From Dermatophagoides farinae (taxonomy: Eukaryota; Arthropoda; Arachnida; Sarcoptiformes; Pyroglyphidae): DNA of 64,000 bases. Positions 50,032 through 63,160 of the stretch are shown piece after piece. The stretch lies in the NCBI RefSeq assembly GCF_024713945.1, contig NC_134681.1, positions 5,123,501-5,187,500 on the forward strand, written 5' to 3'. The translations under genes were made by a program, and so were the position numbers. Below the pieces are notes generated by a model. It was not told the origin of the DNA. It did no database searches and saw only the letters and a program-made list of their open reading frames with translations. Numbering within the stretch: position 1 is the stretch's first letter; each line of letters starts with the position of its first letter.

Positions 50032-53000
50032 ATAATTGATAAACTAACAAGATTTAATTGCGGTAAATAGAGAAAGAAAAACCAGATTTTTTTTTTTTTG
50101 AATAGATAATGTTAACTGAAAACAACAATCTAAATGTAGCTAAAATGAAATTTTTTTTTTGCTTCTTTTTCTCAATTCATTCATTAGAATTTTCTATGTT
50201 TTGACCAACGAATAAAAAAAGAAAAGAAAAAAAAACTTTTATGATTGCTCAACGTAGTTATCACCTCCGCCCATTTTTTACCTTTGACTTTTTCCCATTC
50301 TCACTCAATCTCACTCTCATCATCAATAATAATAATAATCATCATCAACATCAACAATGAAAACGAGAGGATGATACGCACGTCTGAATTAGATGGCTAT
50401 AGGGCAATGGCATAATAATAATAATAATAAGGACTATTCTTCATTTCAACAACAACAACAATAACGAAAAAATTGTTGCGTAGGTTTATATGTTAGCATG
50501 GTTGGCCGAATCGGTCTTCGATTGTTGTTGTTGATGATGATGATGATGATAATGATGATCAAACTATTGTACTATGCCATATATGCAAGATGATGTGATG
50601 ATGAGCCAACTTTTAAAGAAGAAAGTTGATCTTCTTCGAATCTATGATGATGATGATGATGATGATAATTTTGAAAGAAATAAAATTTCTAAAACACAAT
50701 CCAAGTTAGTGAATTCACTACTACTAACAAGACAGGTTGTTCTCACAACATTTATCACTAGCTCAATTATTACCATCAACAACAACAACAACAACAACCA
50801 TCACCAATCATCAGTGATGATGTTGATGATGAGGTTGAATAGTTTAAATTCGTGCTCAATCAGAAAAAAAAGATTCTTTCACGCAATAATATTCGGTAAT
50901 GGTAAACGGATCTTGTCTTTTTTTCTTTCTTTCCATCCATTCCTTATATCATATCGATATTAACAACAAGAATTCCAATCATTCCTAATCATCATCATTG
51001 GCTATATAATTTTCTTTTCTAAAATTCTTTACATTGAAAATGAAAGTTTAAATCTAATCATTTCTTTTTTCTTTCTTTTTTTTTGGGTTTGATTATCATC
51101 ATCGAACAACAAACGGGCATATGGCACGCTATTCGGAAATGATTGTTTAGGCCCATAATGACATTATTTTGATTGGTATGGCAATTCCAACCTAAAAAAT
51201 AATTGCCATTCGATGACATTCAATGATATGAGAGATTGAATGTGAATGAAATTTTGTTATGTTGAATATATAGACAAATCACCTGTCAGATAGAAGTAAT
51301 GGTGGATTGGATTTGTACATTCGAACAATAGGCCATCATCACAATGAAAAAAAAGATCGTGATGCCAAAATCGATCTATCTATCTATCTGTCTGTCTATC
51401 TCTAGAAGTCGTCGTCACTGTCTCATACATTTCATTCATTTTTGTATTGCATTCTATTTGAATTGGTTGTTTATACAGTGACCTTGTTAACCTTGATGAC
51501 CTTTCTCTCTTTATTTTCAATGAGATATTTTTTTTTGTTTGAATTTTTGGAGGAAAATAAAAAAAAAATTTGGGCTTGTTTTGATGTCGGTCGATGGATT
51601 GATGTGATGATCCCCATCAAAACAACAATCATGGGGGCCACATATCTCTAAGATGTGCAGGTTTTTTTTTAGACGTGACCAAATTATTGGCATCGATAAA
51701 TGATGTTGACGACAGGCAGTCAACAAGAAAAACAAACAAACAAACAAATAAGCAAAAAAAGCAAGTCATGATGATCAACATTAGAAAATTTGTTTATATC
51801 GAATAAAAATCAAAATGATAATGATGATCGGTAATCCTTATCCATTTTGGCCATAATAATCTTCTATGGAATTTCAATCGATTCCAAATGAGAATATCAC
51901 CATCAATCACACAATAGGGATTCATTTTAGCAAGCATGACATTCACCTTTGTGCATGTGTGTGTGTGTGTGTGTGTGTATGTCATCTTAATGAATTTTTG
52001 AAAATCTTGTTGAAAATGGCTTGTTTGATTTGGAAAATTAATGATCGAAAAAAAATTTGCTCGTTAACCAACGAAATTTGGTAATTTATTTTACAATATA
52101 AAGTCAAAAGTTGATTGGGAGAGGCACAATCTACGTGTTTGTTTGTGTTTGAATGTCGAATGATGTGTAGAAATCTACTGTTGGAATTTTTGCTAGAAAT
52201 ATAAAAGGGAACAAGATTTATATCTTTTTCGTTTGCAGAGCTAAAACAGAGAATCAACAACAACAACAACAACAAAAACAAAAAAAAAGACCGACCAATA
52301 GACAGGTTTCATTCATCAAGTGGATCATCATCATCATCATGTACATCTTGATATTGGCAATGTGGTTAATCTCACTATCTTAAATCTTAATAAAATTGAA
52401 AATAATCGTTAAAGAAAAAGATGAACAAAAGGATGGATAACGATCAGATTCATGTTAGAATAAAAATTTTTAAAATCAATCACCAGTAACTATAGTAAAG
52501 AAAATGTAACAACATATATACGATCATCCGACCAGAAAAATTCTAGATGTTTTAAAGGAAAATAAAAAATAGTGAAAAAAATTGGTTCGTTTTCTTCATG
52601 ATTTGATTGATTAATTTTTATCAATCAATCGTTAACTTTCTCTATCATCATTTCAATGAAATGGGAAAAAAATTCGAATCAAACTCATCGAATTTTTGTT
52701 CTTCTTTACAATAAATGAATGATTTCATTTTCGAAAAAGATTCTGTTACCTGTGTTGGTGTCTTGTCTTGTAGATTGTTTCTAGGTGAGGTCAATGTTTA
52801 GTTAGACGAAAAAAAAAGAAAGAAAGATCGATTAACTAGCTGAGGCGTGATGACAGCTGCCTATTAAAGTGAAAAAAAAATTATTCATATGTAGTTATGA
52901 TTAGAACAACCACTAGCCACAAGCTTATTACTGTTTTGTTTATGAGCGAATCGAATCACTGAACCACCGAATGATGAGCCACAGAGAATGGATGAATGGA

Positions 53001-54144
53001 TGGTAAAAAAAAAGCGAGGAACAAATGTTCATTTTGGCTAGGATCATTTTAATCATCAACTATAGCCAGACTATGGTTGGTCGTTGTAGTGAATGTTTAT
53101 TATGACTTGAACCTGTCATATTAGATGCTGGTATAAGAAAGAACAACAGGTAGACAGAGCCACTTCCCAAAGCATCCGAATCATCAAGATTTTCGTCTTT
53201 ATGAATCTAAGCTTATATGTGTGTGTGTGTGTGTGTGTGTTTATGCGTGTATGATTCAAATAAAAACCATGACTTTAAAGCAACAGAATCTTTTTTTTTA
53301 AATTTTGATAGCGTGTTCAAAAACACTTCAAACACAGATGACTTTAAATCCATTCAAATATTTTTCAACAATGTAGATCTGGTTGGAATATCTCTTGACC
53401 GACAATAATGTTTGATTATCTCTTGAATCACTATTTTGCATTGAATTTCTTCAAAATGACCATATTGTACTTTTTTTTTGATGAGTTGCAGTAGTGAAAC
53501 AAGTGATTTTATTTCAGGGTAAAATCAATATAAAAAACATCGATTGATTACATTAATTTGAGTTGCCAAATTTAATCATTCATTGATTGGATCAATGAAA
53601 AATGTTGTTTTGCCAGATTTTTAGTTTGTTTGTTTTTTTTTTGACAGGTTGTTATTGATTTTGCCTTGTTGTTTCTTGTGCCAAAATTCAAATATTTTAT
53701 GTGGCATATGTATTTGGATCTGTTTCATTTCACAGATATATTTGGATAAAATTTAACCACATTCCATCCATAACTGTTCACTATATTACTTTGATTACCT
53801 GATACGTATACTAGACATTTTAATTTAGATTTACAATATAAATAAATGGATTATATATATATATGGATCATACCATATTCGTATCATAAAAAAAACAGAG
53901 CAAAAAAGATTTTGTTATGACAACGGATTTGGATGGCTGTGATTGTATTGGGTGACTGATTGATTTGATGATTGTCAATGAAATGAAATAATGGCAAGGT
54001 GGTATTTTTTTTTTTAAGATTCATCATCAATGATAAATGAAAGAGGCAACAACAACAACAACAACAAAGAATCGTTCAACCATTGCTTTTGATGATTGTC
54101 GAATATAATCGTGGTTGTTATCACCACGGACAAGAACATCACTA

Positions 54145-54203
54145 ACATCATCATCATCATCATCATCGACATCATGTTTTGATGATGATGATGATGATGA
54201 TGT
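54145..54203. repeat. Perfect inverted repeat of CAT and GAT arrays
   Basis: A 23-base CAT array (54145-54167) is followed by 13 bases and then its exact reverse complement (54181-54203). A further CAT array follows near 54239-54262. The pair could form a stable hairpin. Confidence 0.9.
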
Positions 54204-54608
54204 CGGCATCTGGTCCTTTGATGTATACCATATAATGGCCATCATCATCATCATCATCATCAATGGTAGTTACATCAGCATGACCACAACAGCCAAATGG
54301 CATTTGGCATTCACCAAGCTTTATATTCTTTCAATCGAATCTTACATTCTAGATAGTTATTCTATATTTTTTTCTCTCTTTTGCTTAAATTTAATCCATG
54401 ATTATTATAGTGAAAGCGCGTGTTTTCAAAATTTTTTTCTCTCCTCTATATTCCATGTTCAATTACCATGTCAATGACTTTGATCAAATAAAAATAATGA
54501 AAATAAAATGAATGTGGCGTCATCTATTGTCCGTGGTTATATATGATTGTTATTTATCTGAATCAAATAAATTCACATTCAAACGATATATATTCAATGA
54601 ATATATGG

Positions 54609-54621
54609 TTTATTATTTATT
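54609..54621 (-). promoter_or_regulatory. Poly(A) signals for the GUK-holder gene
   Basis: Two AATAAA hexamers on the minus strand lie about 500 bases past the stop codon at 55118. This gives a plausible 3' UTR length. Confidence 0.4.
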
Positions 54622-55117
54622 ATTTAATATTTGAATCAAAGCAAAATAAAAGATCCATGAATGTTGAGTATATAATCGGATATGATAAGTAGAGAATAAT
54701 GGAACATTGTTGGTTAAAGTCAGTTTACAATCGTAACGATAGAATCAGAATCGGTGGTAATAATTTACAGAACAGAACAAATTGAAAATCATCTGACAAT
54801 TGTAACAATGCATTAATAACGTCTAAAAGTTTAGCGAGCCATTTACATCAATTAATTGTATGATTTTCGATCAATTCGAATATCGAAACACCAACCAAAT
54901 ATTCGAAGCAAATGTTTTTTTCATCGACCAAACGATATTCAGACGAACATTGTCATTGCAGATTGGACAGATATTATAATGATGACTATGATGAGATTAT
55001 TTTCAAACAATCTGTGAAAAAAAAAGAATGCATTTAGCGAATTGAATGAAAATTAATTTGAATAAATTCACCTGTTCAATAGAATGTTTGTATGATTGTG
55101 ATGAGTGGATAAAGTAA

Positions 55118-58100
55118 TTAAACCCAAGTACTTGTACAATTATGTACTTGTCCCGTTGGTGTTGATGCCATGTCAGATTTATCATCCGTATTAGGCATAT
55201 TGGTATTGATTTTGGTTGCTGTTGTTATGACCGAATCATCTTCTGGTATTGGTGGACATCTAACACCGATCGATGAATTTCGGTGTCCAATACCTATACA
55301 TGCTGTGCTCGTGCCAGTTCCAATCACACCGGTAGTCATTATTCGATCAGTCGAATTAGTGTATACTTGAGATAGAAATTTGGATTTTGAGAATTTTTTG
55401 ATAAAATTCGTCATTGATTGATTGGCCTGTGTGTTTGTTGTTGTTGTTGTTGTTGTGATTGTTGGCTTCGATGTTTCAGGTGATCCATGTGTTGAACTAT
55501 TGGATGTAACCATAATGGCTGATTTAATCGGTGACATTGGGCTGCATATGGGTGAAGACATCGATGATAATGAGCTAATTCCCGATGAAGTTGGAGATGA
55601 AGCCGAAAGTGGTTGCGATACAGATGCATTTGTTGTTGGTGATTGGTTTTGATGTTGAGTTGAATTAGAATTGGGTGATTTGTTGAGAATTTGTTGCAAA
55701 GCAGTGTACGTGGATGCTGCTGCTGCTGCGGTTGTGGAAATAGCTAAATTGGAATTGGAACTACTAGAACTATTGGATGTTACCAACGATGGTCTGACCT
55801 GTGCCAACAATCGTTTGAAATCGTTTAACGTAGTTGGTCTTATTGGTCCTAATCGATCGGAAGCTAAACTTTGTCGTGTTCGGCCACAATTTTTATTTGA
55901 TGATGTGTGTGAGCTACAATCAGTTCCACTGGTCCATGATCGACGTTTTATTGATTCTATAGCCTGTAAATTCTCTTCAGTAGTCATGGCCATTGTCGTT
56001 GGTGGCGATGATGATGACTCACTTTGATGGCCATAAACTGGACTCATAGGTGATCGAGGACCAGGTGAGCTGCTACATTGACTATTAGGTGATGATAATC
56101 GTTGTGATGGAGGAAATAGCTGTGGATCAGCACGAATATTATGTCGTTTTTTTGAATTATGCAAAATTATGAATAAATCTTCAGTTGTCAAACGTCTACT
56201 AGAATGTCTCATTAATGACATGGGCGATGAAGGAGTTGTTGTGGGTGTTATCGAATCGCTTTGCTTGGTATCTGTATCCTGTTGATATTGATGGTCTTCA
56301 TCTTTAGCTGATCTGGCATTAATGGCAGTAACAGTCGTATTAGTAGAATCGGGCGAACTAAATGCACCCCCAGTGGATGAACAAGTACTCGTAGAGAATG
56401 TAATGCTGCTCATCACTGATGATGGGGGTGTTGTAGCTGTCGATGTAGCTGTCGATGTAGAGGTAGTGTTAATGGAACAGAGAATCAATGAGTTACGTGG
56501 CTTTGGTTTCGGTATGGTTTCTGGAGAAGATGGAGCTTTGATCGTTGATGAAGATGTCAATGACGATGTGGATGAGAGCTGATTAGAATCCTGAATTTTT
56601 CTTGTTGTTGAAGGTGATGTAGATTGATATCGACTTTGGTATGAACGATGGTGACGATTTTGTCGATGGCTACTATTGTTATGATTCAATTTAAATGAAT
56701 CCAATTTCGGTGGTGGTAATGGTGATGAAAGATGTCGATGTTCTAGCTGTTTTTTCGTAGCTTGTGGATGTTGTTGTGATTGAATGTCTTCATTATCCTG
56801 ATCTTGATCAGCCACAGGAGTTATAGTTCGATTGCTCATTGCATCTGATGTTTTAAAAGTTTTGTTTTGTTTTGAAATCTGGTCGTTTTCCTCATTTGAA
56901 GCTTGATCTGTACTTCCTGATTCTTGTTCATCTTTACCTGGTTCATCATCAAAACAAACTGAACTGGGAATACTGACCGATGTTGCTGTATCAGTCAATT
57001 GATCATAGACAATATAGGATAAGGGTGGATATGAACGATTTGTATCGACATCCAGAAACAATCTCCGTCGTCTTTCATCGTGGATTGATTGTAACAAATA
57101 TTCAGAATTACTTTCCGATCCAATGGATACATCGTGACTTTGATTTCCCGATGTATCTGATGTTCGCTGCGATACGATCTGATGATCATTTGTTGTTGAT
57201 GAACTACTTCGATTGATTGTTTGATTATTACAACCATCGGCAGCATCGGTTGCTAGTCGTTTGTTAGTGGTCCGTTTCGTGTTATACTTCTGTAATGTTC
57301 GTAACATGCTCGATACTCGTGGAGGAGGTGGTGGTGGTGGCAATTTTCTACAACTACTCGATGCACTACTACTTTCGGTTAGACTAGTGTAACGTTGAAT
57401 TTTCTTATGTTTCGAAATGTTGACAGTTCCGGCAGTGGTCACGGTCGATGTTGATGGATGATTAATCTTGACTGCTGATAATGAATGATAATTTCGATGT
57501 GGTTTCTGTATATGACTACGATCATTGGTCCTCATATCATCATGCATCGGCTCTTCTTCATAATCATTCGTATGCAATGTTTCTGAACTGGAACTTGAAC
57601 GAATAGTTCCAGTACAGGTAGTAGTACCAGTTTCATCTTCTTGATATGTACCGGATGCAGTACGTAAGCGACCTGATTGACTATTACGAATATAACCACC
57701 ATTGGTACCGTACGATCTCGAACCCTGTTGTTGTTTACTACAATGAGATTGTTGTTGTTGATGTGAACAATGTGACACAGAACAATCGAAATCAACCATG
57801 GATGAATTACAGGTACCAAAACTAACATGATCCATGGCTGCTGTTGATGTATCACAAGCATCACTGTTTGATAATATCGAATTTATTGATAGATTCGATC
57901 CAAATTCTTCCTGTGAGGATCGTCTCAAAGAATTGCTAGTTTCGTTTGCTCTCAAATTTTTCTTGATATCTGAATTTTTTTCTTCTTCATCATTATGTTT
58001 GATATTGGCCAATTTAATGTCTTTCTTGTTGGTTGTGGGTGAGACTGCTGATGGCTGCGTTTGATGGTTAGCCATTGTAGCATTCAAACGTTTCCAACGA

Positions 58101-61100
58101 TGCTGTTGTTGAAGAGGTAATGCCAAATTGAATCGATATGATTCGGTGGAATCCAATAATCGTCTTTGCTGTTGTTGTTGTAAATGTTGTTGCCGTTTAG
58201 CCAGGCTAGTCTGACTAGTAAATGTACTGGTTTTGGTCTTAGCGTTGACCGTTGACAATGGTAAAGCTTGATTACAATAATTACCCAACATGAACAAACC
58301 AGAATCTGTATGCATTGAAGTATAGTAGCCATCATTGTCTACAGAATACACAGATTCTGCTTCTTCAGCGTTATTATTTGTGACAGCAGTTGTTGTTGGA
58401 TCCAAGTGTTGTGTTCGGAGGTTACGTCGTTGTTGCTGTTGGTTTTTATTCTCATTTTTTGAAACCAACGGTACATTCAATGGTGGCGATGAAGAAGAAG
58501 AAGACGAAGGTATCAAATCACTGGTTGCTGCACTCCAATTTCCGCTTGATGAACGAGCTCCATTTTGCTTACTGCTTGCCGTTCCAGAATCCTTTTTCAT
58601 TTCGTTATTTTCAATTATAGCTGTGACTGTAGTCGAAGTGGTACTTGTGGTCATTGGAGTAGTATTGGCTGTTTGTACGGAAATCGAAGGACGATTCTGT
58701 TGTTCATGTATTCCATGGTTGGCTTGATCGATAATAGATGCAGATTGGGTAGCAATCGAACAGTTTCCTGGAACCATTGGCTTCATGAGAGAAACACGAT
58801 TGCGCCATGAAATTCCTAATTCCATTGATGCATTCGAAGAGGTAGTATCATCAATTCTGGCTTTTCTATGATTCGACGTTTGGTGATATCGTTTCCTAAT
58901 AACCACATATTCATCATCTTCATCATCATCATAGTCATCATAATCATCTATATCATCATCTGCATCGTCATCATTATATGGCTGCCGTCGAACTTCTTTA
59001 TGTGGTTGATGGTCAGTTATTATCAAATCATTGTGGTTGCGATGAACTTCTATCGGCACAACAAATCGATTGTTGTTAGTTTTTGAGTTTCGCAATGCTG
59101 CATCCATGATCACGAGCAGATTATTATCTGTTTGGCATCCTTTCTCAATGGCAATAATTTTCCTTGTTCCTGACTGCAATGGCGTTTGTTGCGCTTGATT
59201 TTTATAGATATTAGATGGATCAGTGCAATGTCCAAGAGCATAAGGCGATACCATAGTATTGTTCGTATGACGAGAACTAACATGAGGTGATTTAGAACGA
59301 GATCTCCGTTGTGAATGATAGCCCGGGATCTTATTACGTGGTACATGAAATTCTGACTGTAAAACAGAAAAAAAATTGTAAAAATCAATCTAATCGAAAA
59401 TGTGAACATACATGTATCAATGATCGTCGTGTATTAGATAAACGATCAAACGAACGTCCAGAAACATCGATGGAGACCGTTTGTGGATCAGAAAATTGTT
59501 TGGCCAGTAAATGGTCTCTTTCTTCAGGTGACATTAATATTATTTCTTTTGGATCATCATCTTCATCATTATTGTCACTAGGAACTGATGTATGGATATC
59601 ACGATCCTTATGTTCATGACTAGATTGGCTGCGTAATAACAATTTTTTACGTTCAATTCGTTCATTGTCGGAAAGTGAGCCATCTATAGCCAAACTTAAA
59701 CGATTAGTTCGATTATTATCATTCACCATACGCCAACGTTTAGATAACCGTCGTAGTGGAAGTAATGACCAACGACGTTTTAATTTCGGTAGCTGCTTTT
59801 CATTTTCATCATCTTGCTCATCATTGGTAATCGATGATTTTGAATGATGACGACGTAAAGTAATTGAATGTGATGAACACGGCGGACTTAATGCTCTTTC
59901 CAATAAAACATGTTCAGGTAATTCAGATGCCGATTTGATAACAATGCTCTCGGGCTACAATATAATAGAATAGGATTAGAAGTGATCATGAAAAAAACAA
60001 CTTACCCGGCGAGTTTCAATATTCTCTCGAAGCCATATGGTCATTTCATCCAACAACGTGGGTTTTAACGGTGATGAACCGGTTAATGCCGATGACCATC
60101 GTTTATGATTATAATGGCCAGAACCGTTTCGATTGAAATTGCTATTCGAGGCACCATCGGTCATTCTATGACTTGCACTTGGAACACCTGTATAATTGGA
60201 TTCCATAAGCCACCGCCAATACCAATAATCGGGTAAAGTAGTTGCTGCAGCTGGTGTTCCCATGGCCATAGCTGCTGCTGTTGCCATTGATACAGATTGA
60301 TTAATTGTTGCATTAGAACTGGTCTGACGAGATAATTCCATGATAGATGTTGATTGTTGATCAGATTGATCACATGAACAAATACATTGGGTTCTGGATT
60401 CTTGTCCATTTTCATGTAAATTGACATTATTTTTTCGGAAAAAATCATCAATAGTTTTGGTGGCAGCTGCTATAGGTTGACTATGATTTGATTTGGAAGT
60501 ATCATCATCATTGTTTGGATAGTAATCACCGGATGATAAAAAGGAAGACATGGGTGTCACTTTGGCTTTTGACGATCGTATTAAACTTTTCTGTTCACTT
60601 CTATGTTGACAGTGTGATGCTGAAGCAATTGGTTCAAATGTTGAAGAAGTGACCGATGACCAGGTAACAACTGATGAAGATGAGGCAGATGATGTGGAAG
60701 AATTAGATTCATTGGATACAATGCCCGTAGTATGATGACAATATTCACATTGAGTGTTATGATTATGCTCACGACTAGAAGATGATTCGACCATACTGGA
60801 ATCAACACCCAGATTATCACCGGTATTTGATGCTGGTAATGTATGGCATTGGCCACAATGACATTGGCATTGTGATTGTTTCTTTTTCCGATCAATATCT
60901 ATTTTAGTCATATTTTCTGATGATAATAATGTAATTGGCCTATGTTGTTGATGTTGATTGACATTCAACCATGGTGAGGATTGTATGAATGGCGAGAATA
61001 TTGAACACGAAAGGCGTACATCACCGGGTGCATGTGCACGTGCATATAAATCACGAATCGAAACTGGCCGACTATCAATGGTAAATAGAGAACGATCTAA

Positions 61101-61303
61101 TGACCTCGAACTTTTCCAATGATGACCTGATAATGATGAATGTTGTTGATTTTGAGCTGATTTAAGATAAATTACTTGATTCAAACATTTTAGTTGATGT
61201 GGAACATTTCCAATCATTACAATAGGATCCATTTGCTGTTGTTGTTGTTGTTGTTGTTGTTGAAACTGATTGCAGTAGTCGGATATGTGACCAATTGTTG
61301 GAA
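55118..61303 (-). CDS. gukh: GUK-holder / Nance-Horan syndrome (NHS) family protein, 5' part missing
   Basis: Three visible exons, 61303-60006, 59954-59412 and 59356-55118, with introns of 51 and 55 bp, encode about 2025 residues. The first visible exon opens mid-codon after a typical polypyrimidine-AG acceptor, so upstream exons exist. NHS-family blocks recur in order: VSIDVSGRSFDRLSNTRRSL, IEKGCQTDNNLLV, SSSGNWSAATSD, VDNDGYYTSMHTDSGLFM, KPKPRNSLILCS and, later, TTEDLFIIL. The rest is Ser/Thr/Gln-rich and disordered, with PPPPPPP near 57330. The protein ends in TSTWV, a class I PDZ ligand. Fly GUKH links Scribble and Dlg at synapses and junctions, and vertebrate NHS proteins regulate actin through a WAVE homology domain. 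That N-terminal domain is not visible here. The final 4.2 kb exon holds about 70 percent of the visible protein. Confidence 0.87.
61235..61262. repeat. (TTG)n array encoding poly-Gln in gukh
   Basis: About nine TTG units on the plus strand encode a run of Gln on the minus strand near the start of the first visible gukh exon. Confidence 0.85.
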
Positions 61304-61396
61304 CTGTAAAAAAGAAAAAAGCAAAGAAAAAAAAATGAAAAATTGAATCTCTGAGAAACAACATTCATCATAATGTTTGGAGGATAATAACATAGC

Positions 61397-61429
<33 letters not shown>
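61397..61429. repeat. (CAT)n repeat with adjoining (TTA)n
   Basis: About eleven CAT units run directly into a short ATT/TTA array. It lies in the presumed gukh intron. Confidence 0.9.
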
Positions 61430-63139
61430 TATTATTATTATCTTCATAATGATAGTGTTGGAACAATGATGCAACACGTGTAACATGTAGTATGTTACAC
61501 AGATATATCAAAAAAAAAGTCACGTGTCTCATCATCATCATCATCATTATGATGATGATGTCAATTCATTGAGAAACAATGCCATCATTGGTAAAATATA
61601 TACTTGTCCATCATCATCATCAATGTGTGTGTGTGTGTGTGTGAATGAAATAAGTAGCCAATTTTAAGATATTTTTGGATGAATAAGTAGTGAATGAATC
61701 ATAAAAATGATGATGATGATGATGATGATGTTGAATTTCATTTTCATACAAAGATGTCATTAGATTTTAGTGTGACAATATATCTAAAACTAGCAACTAT
61801 AGTAAATCCGATAATAATAGTAGTATGGGTTTATAAATAGAAAAAACACATTTTGTTATTGTATAGTATTGTTTAATTGTGACTAACATTGTTTTTTTTT
61901 CTTAAAATAAATTTCTCCGGTTATATGTCATGTGAGAATGTGTGCATTCGAAACCATCATGATGACAGGCTAGCCAAATGTTTTTTTTTTACTCAAACAA
62001 TTTTGACAGAACAAAAAAAAAACAAAAATTCATCGCGTGTCTATGAACAAACAAACAAACAAAAAAATCTTTTTAGGCAACCATCCTGGATTGCCTAAAA
62101 AAATTTTCCATCTTTTGTTTCCCATTACATTACACACAATTTCAATCGATTTGATGACAATTATGAAATTGCAACTGGTTCGATTATTGCGTAATCATAT
62201 AAATTTTGTACCGCTTCATTGAACATACAGACTCAATTAATAATATTTTCAACTAAAAAACAAAATTCATCAATCAAATAGCTTTTTTTTCTGTTTTGTA
62301 CGACAATTCGAATGGAACAATGTTCCATTTTATTTGTTTGTTTGTTTATCATTCATTTCAAATAACAATAACAATAAACAATTATTATGGTGGTAGTAGA
62401 AGTAGTTTGTGATGATCACTTTCATTTGGCTCCCGGTATTCATCACAGATTGACACAGACACACACACAATAACAGGCGTTGACTTTAATCAATTTTACA
62501 TTGATTAATAAACTGATGATATACAAAAATCTCAAATCGGTGTCATGCGTGTTATCGATTACCGGTATTAATCATCATTATTATATCATCAAATAGTTTA
62601 TATATTCTGATTATTTGATTTTCTTGTTCTTGTTTTTTTTCTGTTTTTTTTTTTTGGTTTTTTGTGTTCTAATCATATCGATCACAAACAAATACAAAGA
62701 GACTAGTACACTAATTTGTTTTTTTTCTCTTCTCTTTTTGTATGATTCGATATACAATTTGGACATAATAATGATGGTGATAGTATATATATGATAATAA
62801 AGCAATTAGTTTGGTCAGATAGAAGAAGGTCATCTACATTATCATCAGGAATCAGGAATTTTAAGAGTTTAATTGTTTACATATACTTTTGATGTTTTTG
62901 TGTGTGTGTGTGTGTGTATGTTCGACCCTTCTATCGCTGCTGCTGCTGATGATGATGATGATGAAGATTACTAAAGCACGAATCATTTTATTATTTGTTT
63001 AAAATGATAGGCTTGAATATTATCAGTCGCCCACTCACTGTGGTAAAATATAACAACTTTAACACTAAAAGTAGTAGTAGTTAGATAGTTCTCATTTCTG
63101 TTTTTGTTTCATTAATCAAGATCGAATAGTCCGTTTGTA

Positions 63140-63160
63140 TTTTTTTTTTTTTTTTTTTTT
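63140..63160. repeat. poly-T tract of about 21 bases
   Basis: An uninterrupted T run in the presumed gukh intron or upstream region. Confidence 0.85.

Larger units (their letters stand above)
40583..55117. other. 14.5 kb gene-free, microsatellite-rich region
   Basis: The region lies between two convergent genes, Frizzled-4 (+) and the GUK-holder gene (-). I see no recognisable exon on either strand. Open frames are short and dominated by repeat translations. Its left 300 bp and right 500 bp should be the 3' UTRs of the flanking genes. The rest is AT-rich DNA with dense di-, tri- and tetranucleotide arrays. Confidence 0.65.

Noticed and set aside
57532-57864. Open frames on both strands inside the gukh exon
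   Set aside because: They are shadow frames of the 4.2 kb coding exon, produced by its Ser/Gln-rich composition.
61304-61364. In-frame ATG at 61364 as the start of gukh
   Set aside because: The residues after it are a Phe-rich translation of a polypyrimidine tract that ends in ACAG, which is an intron acceptor rather than coding sequence.
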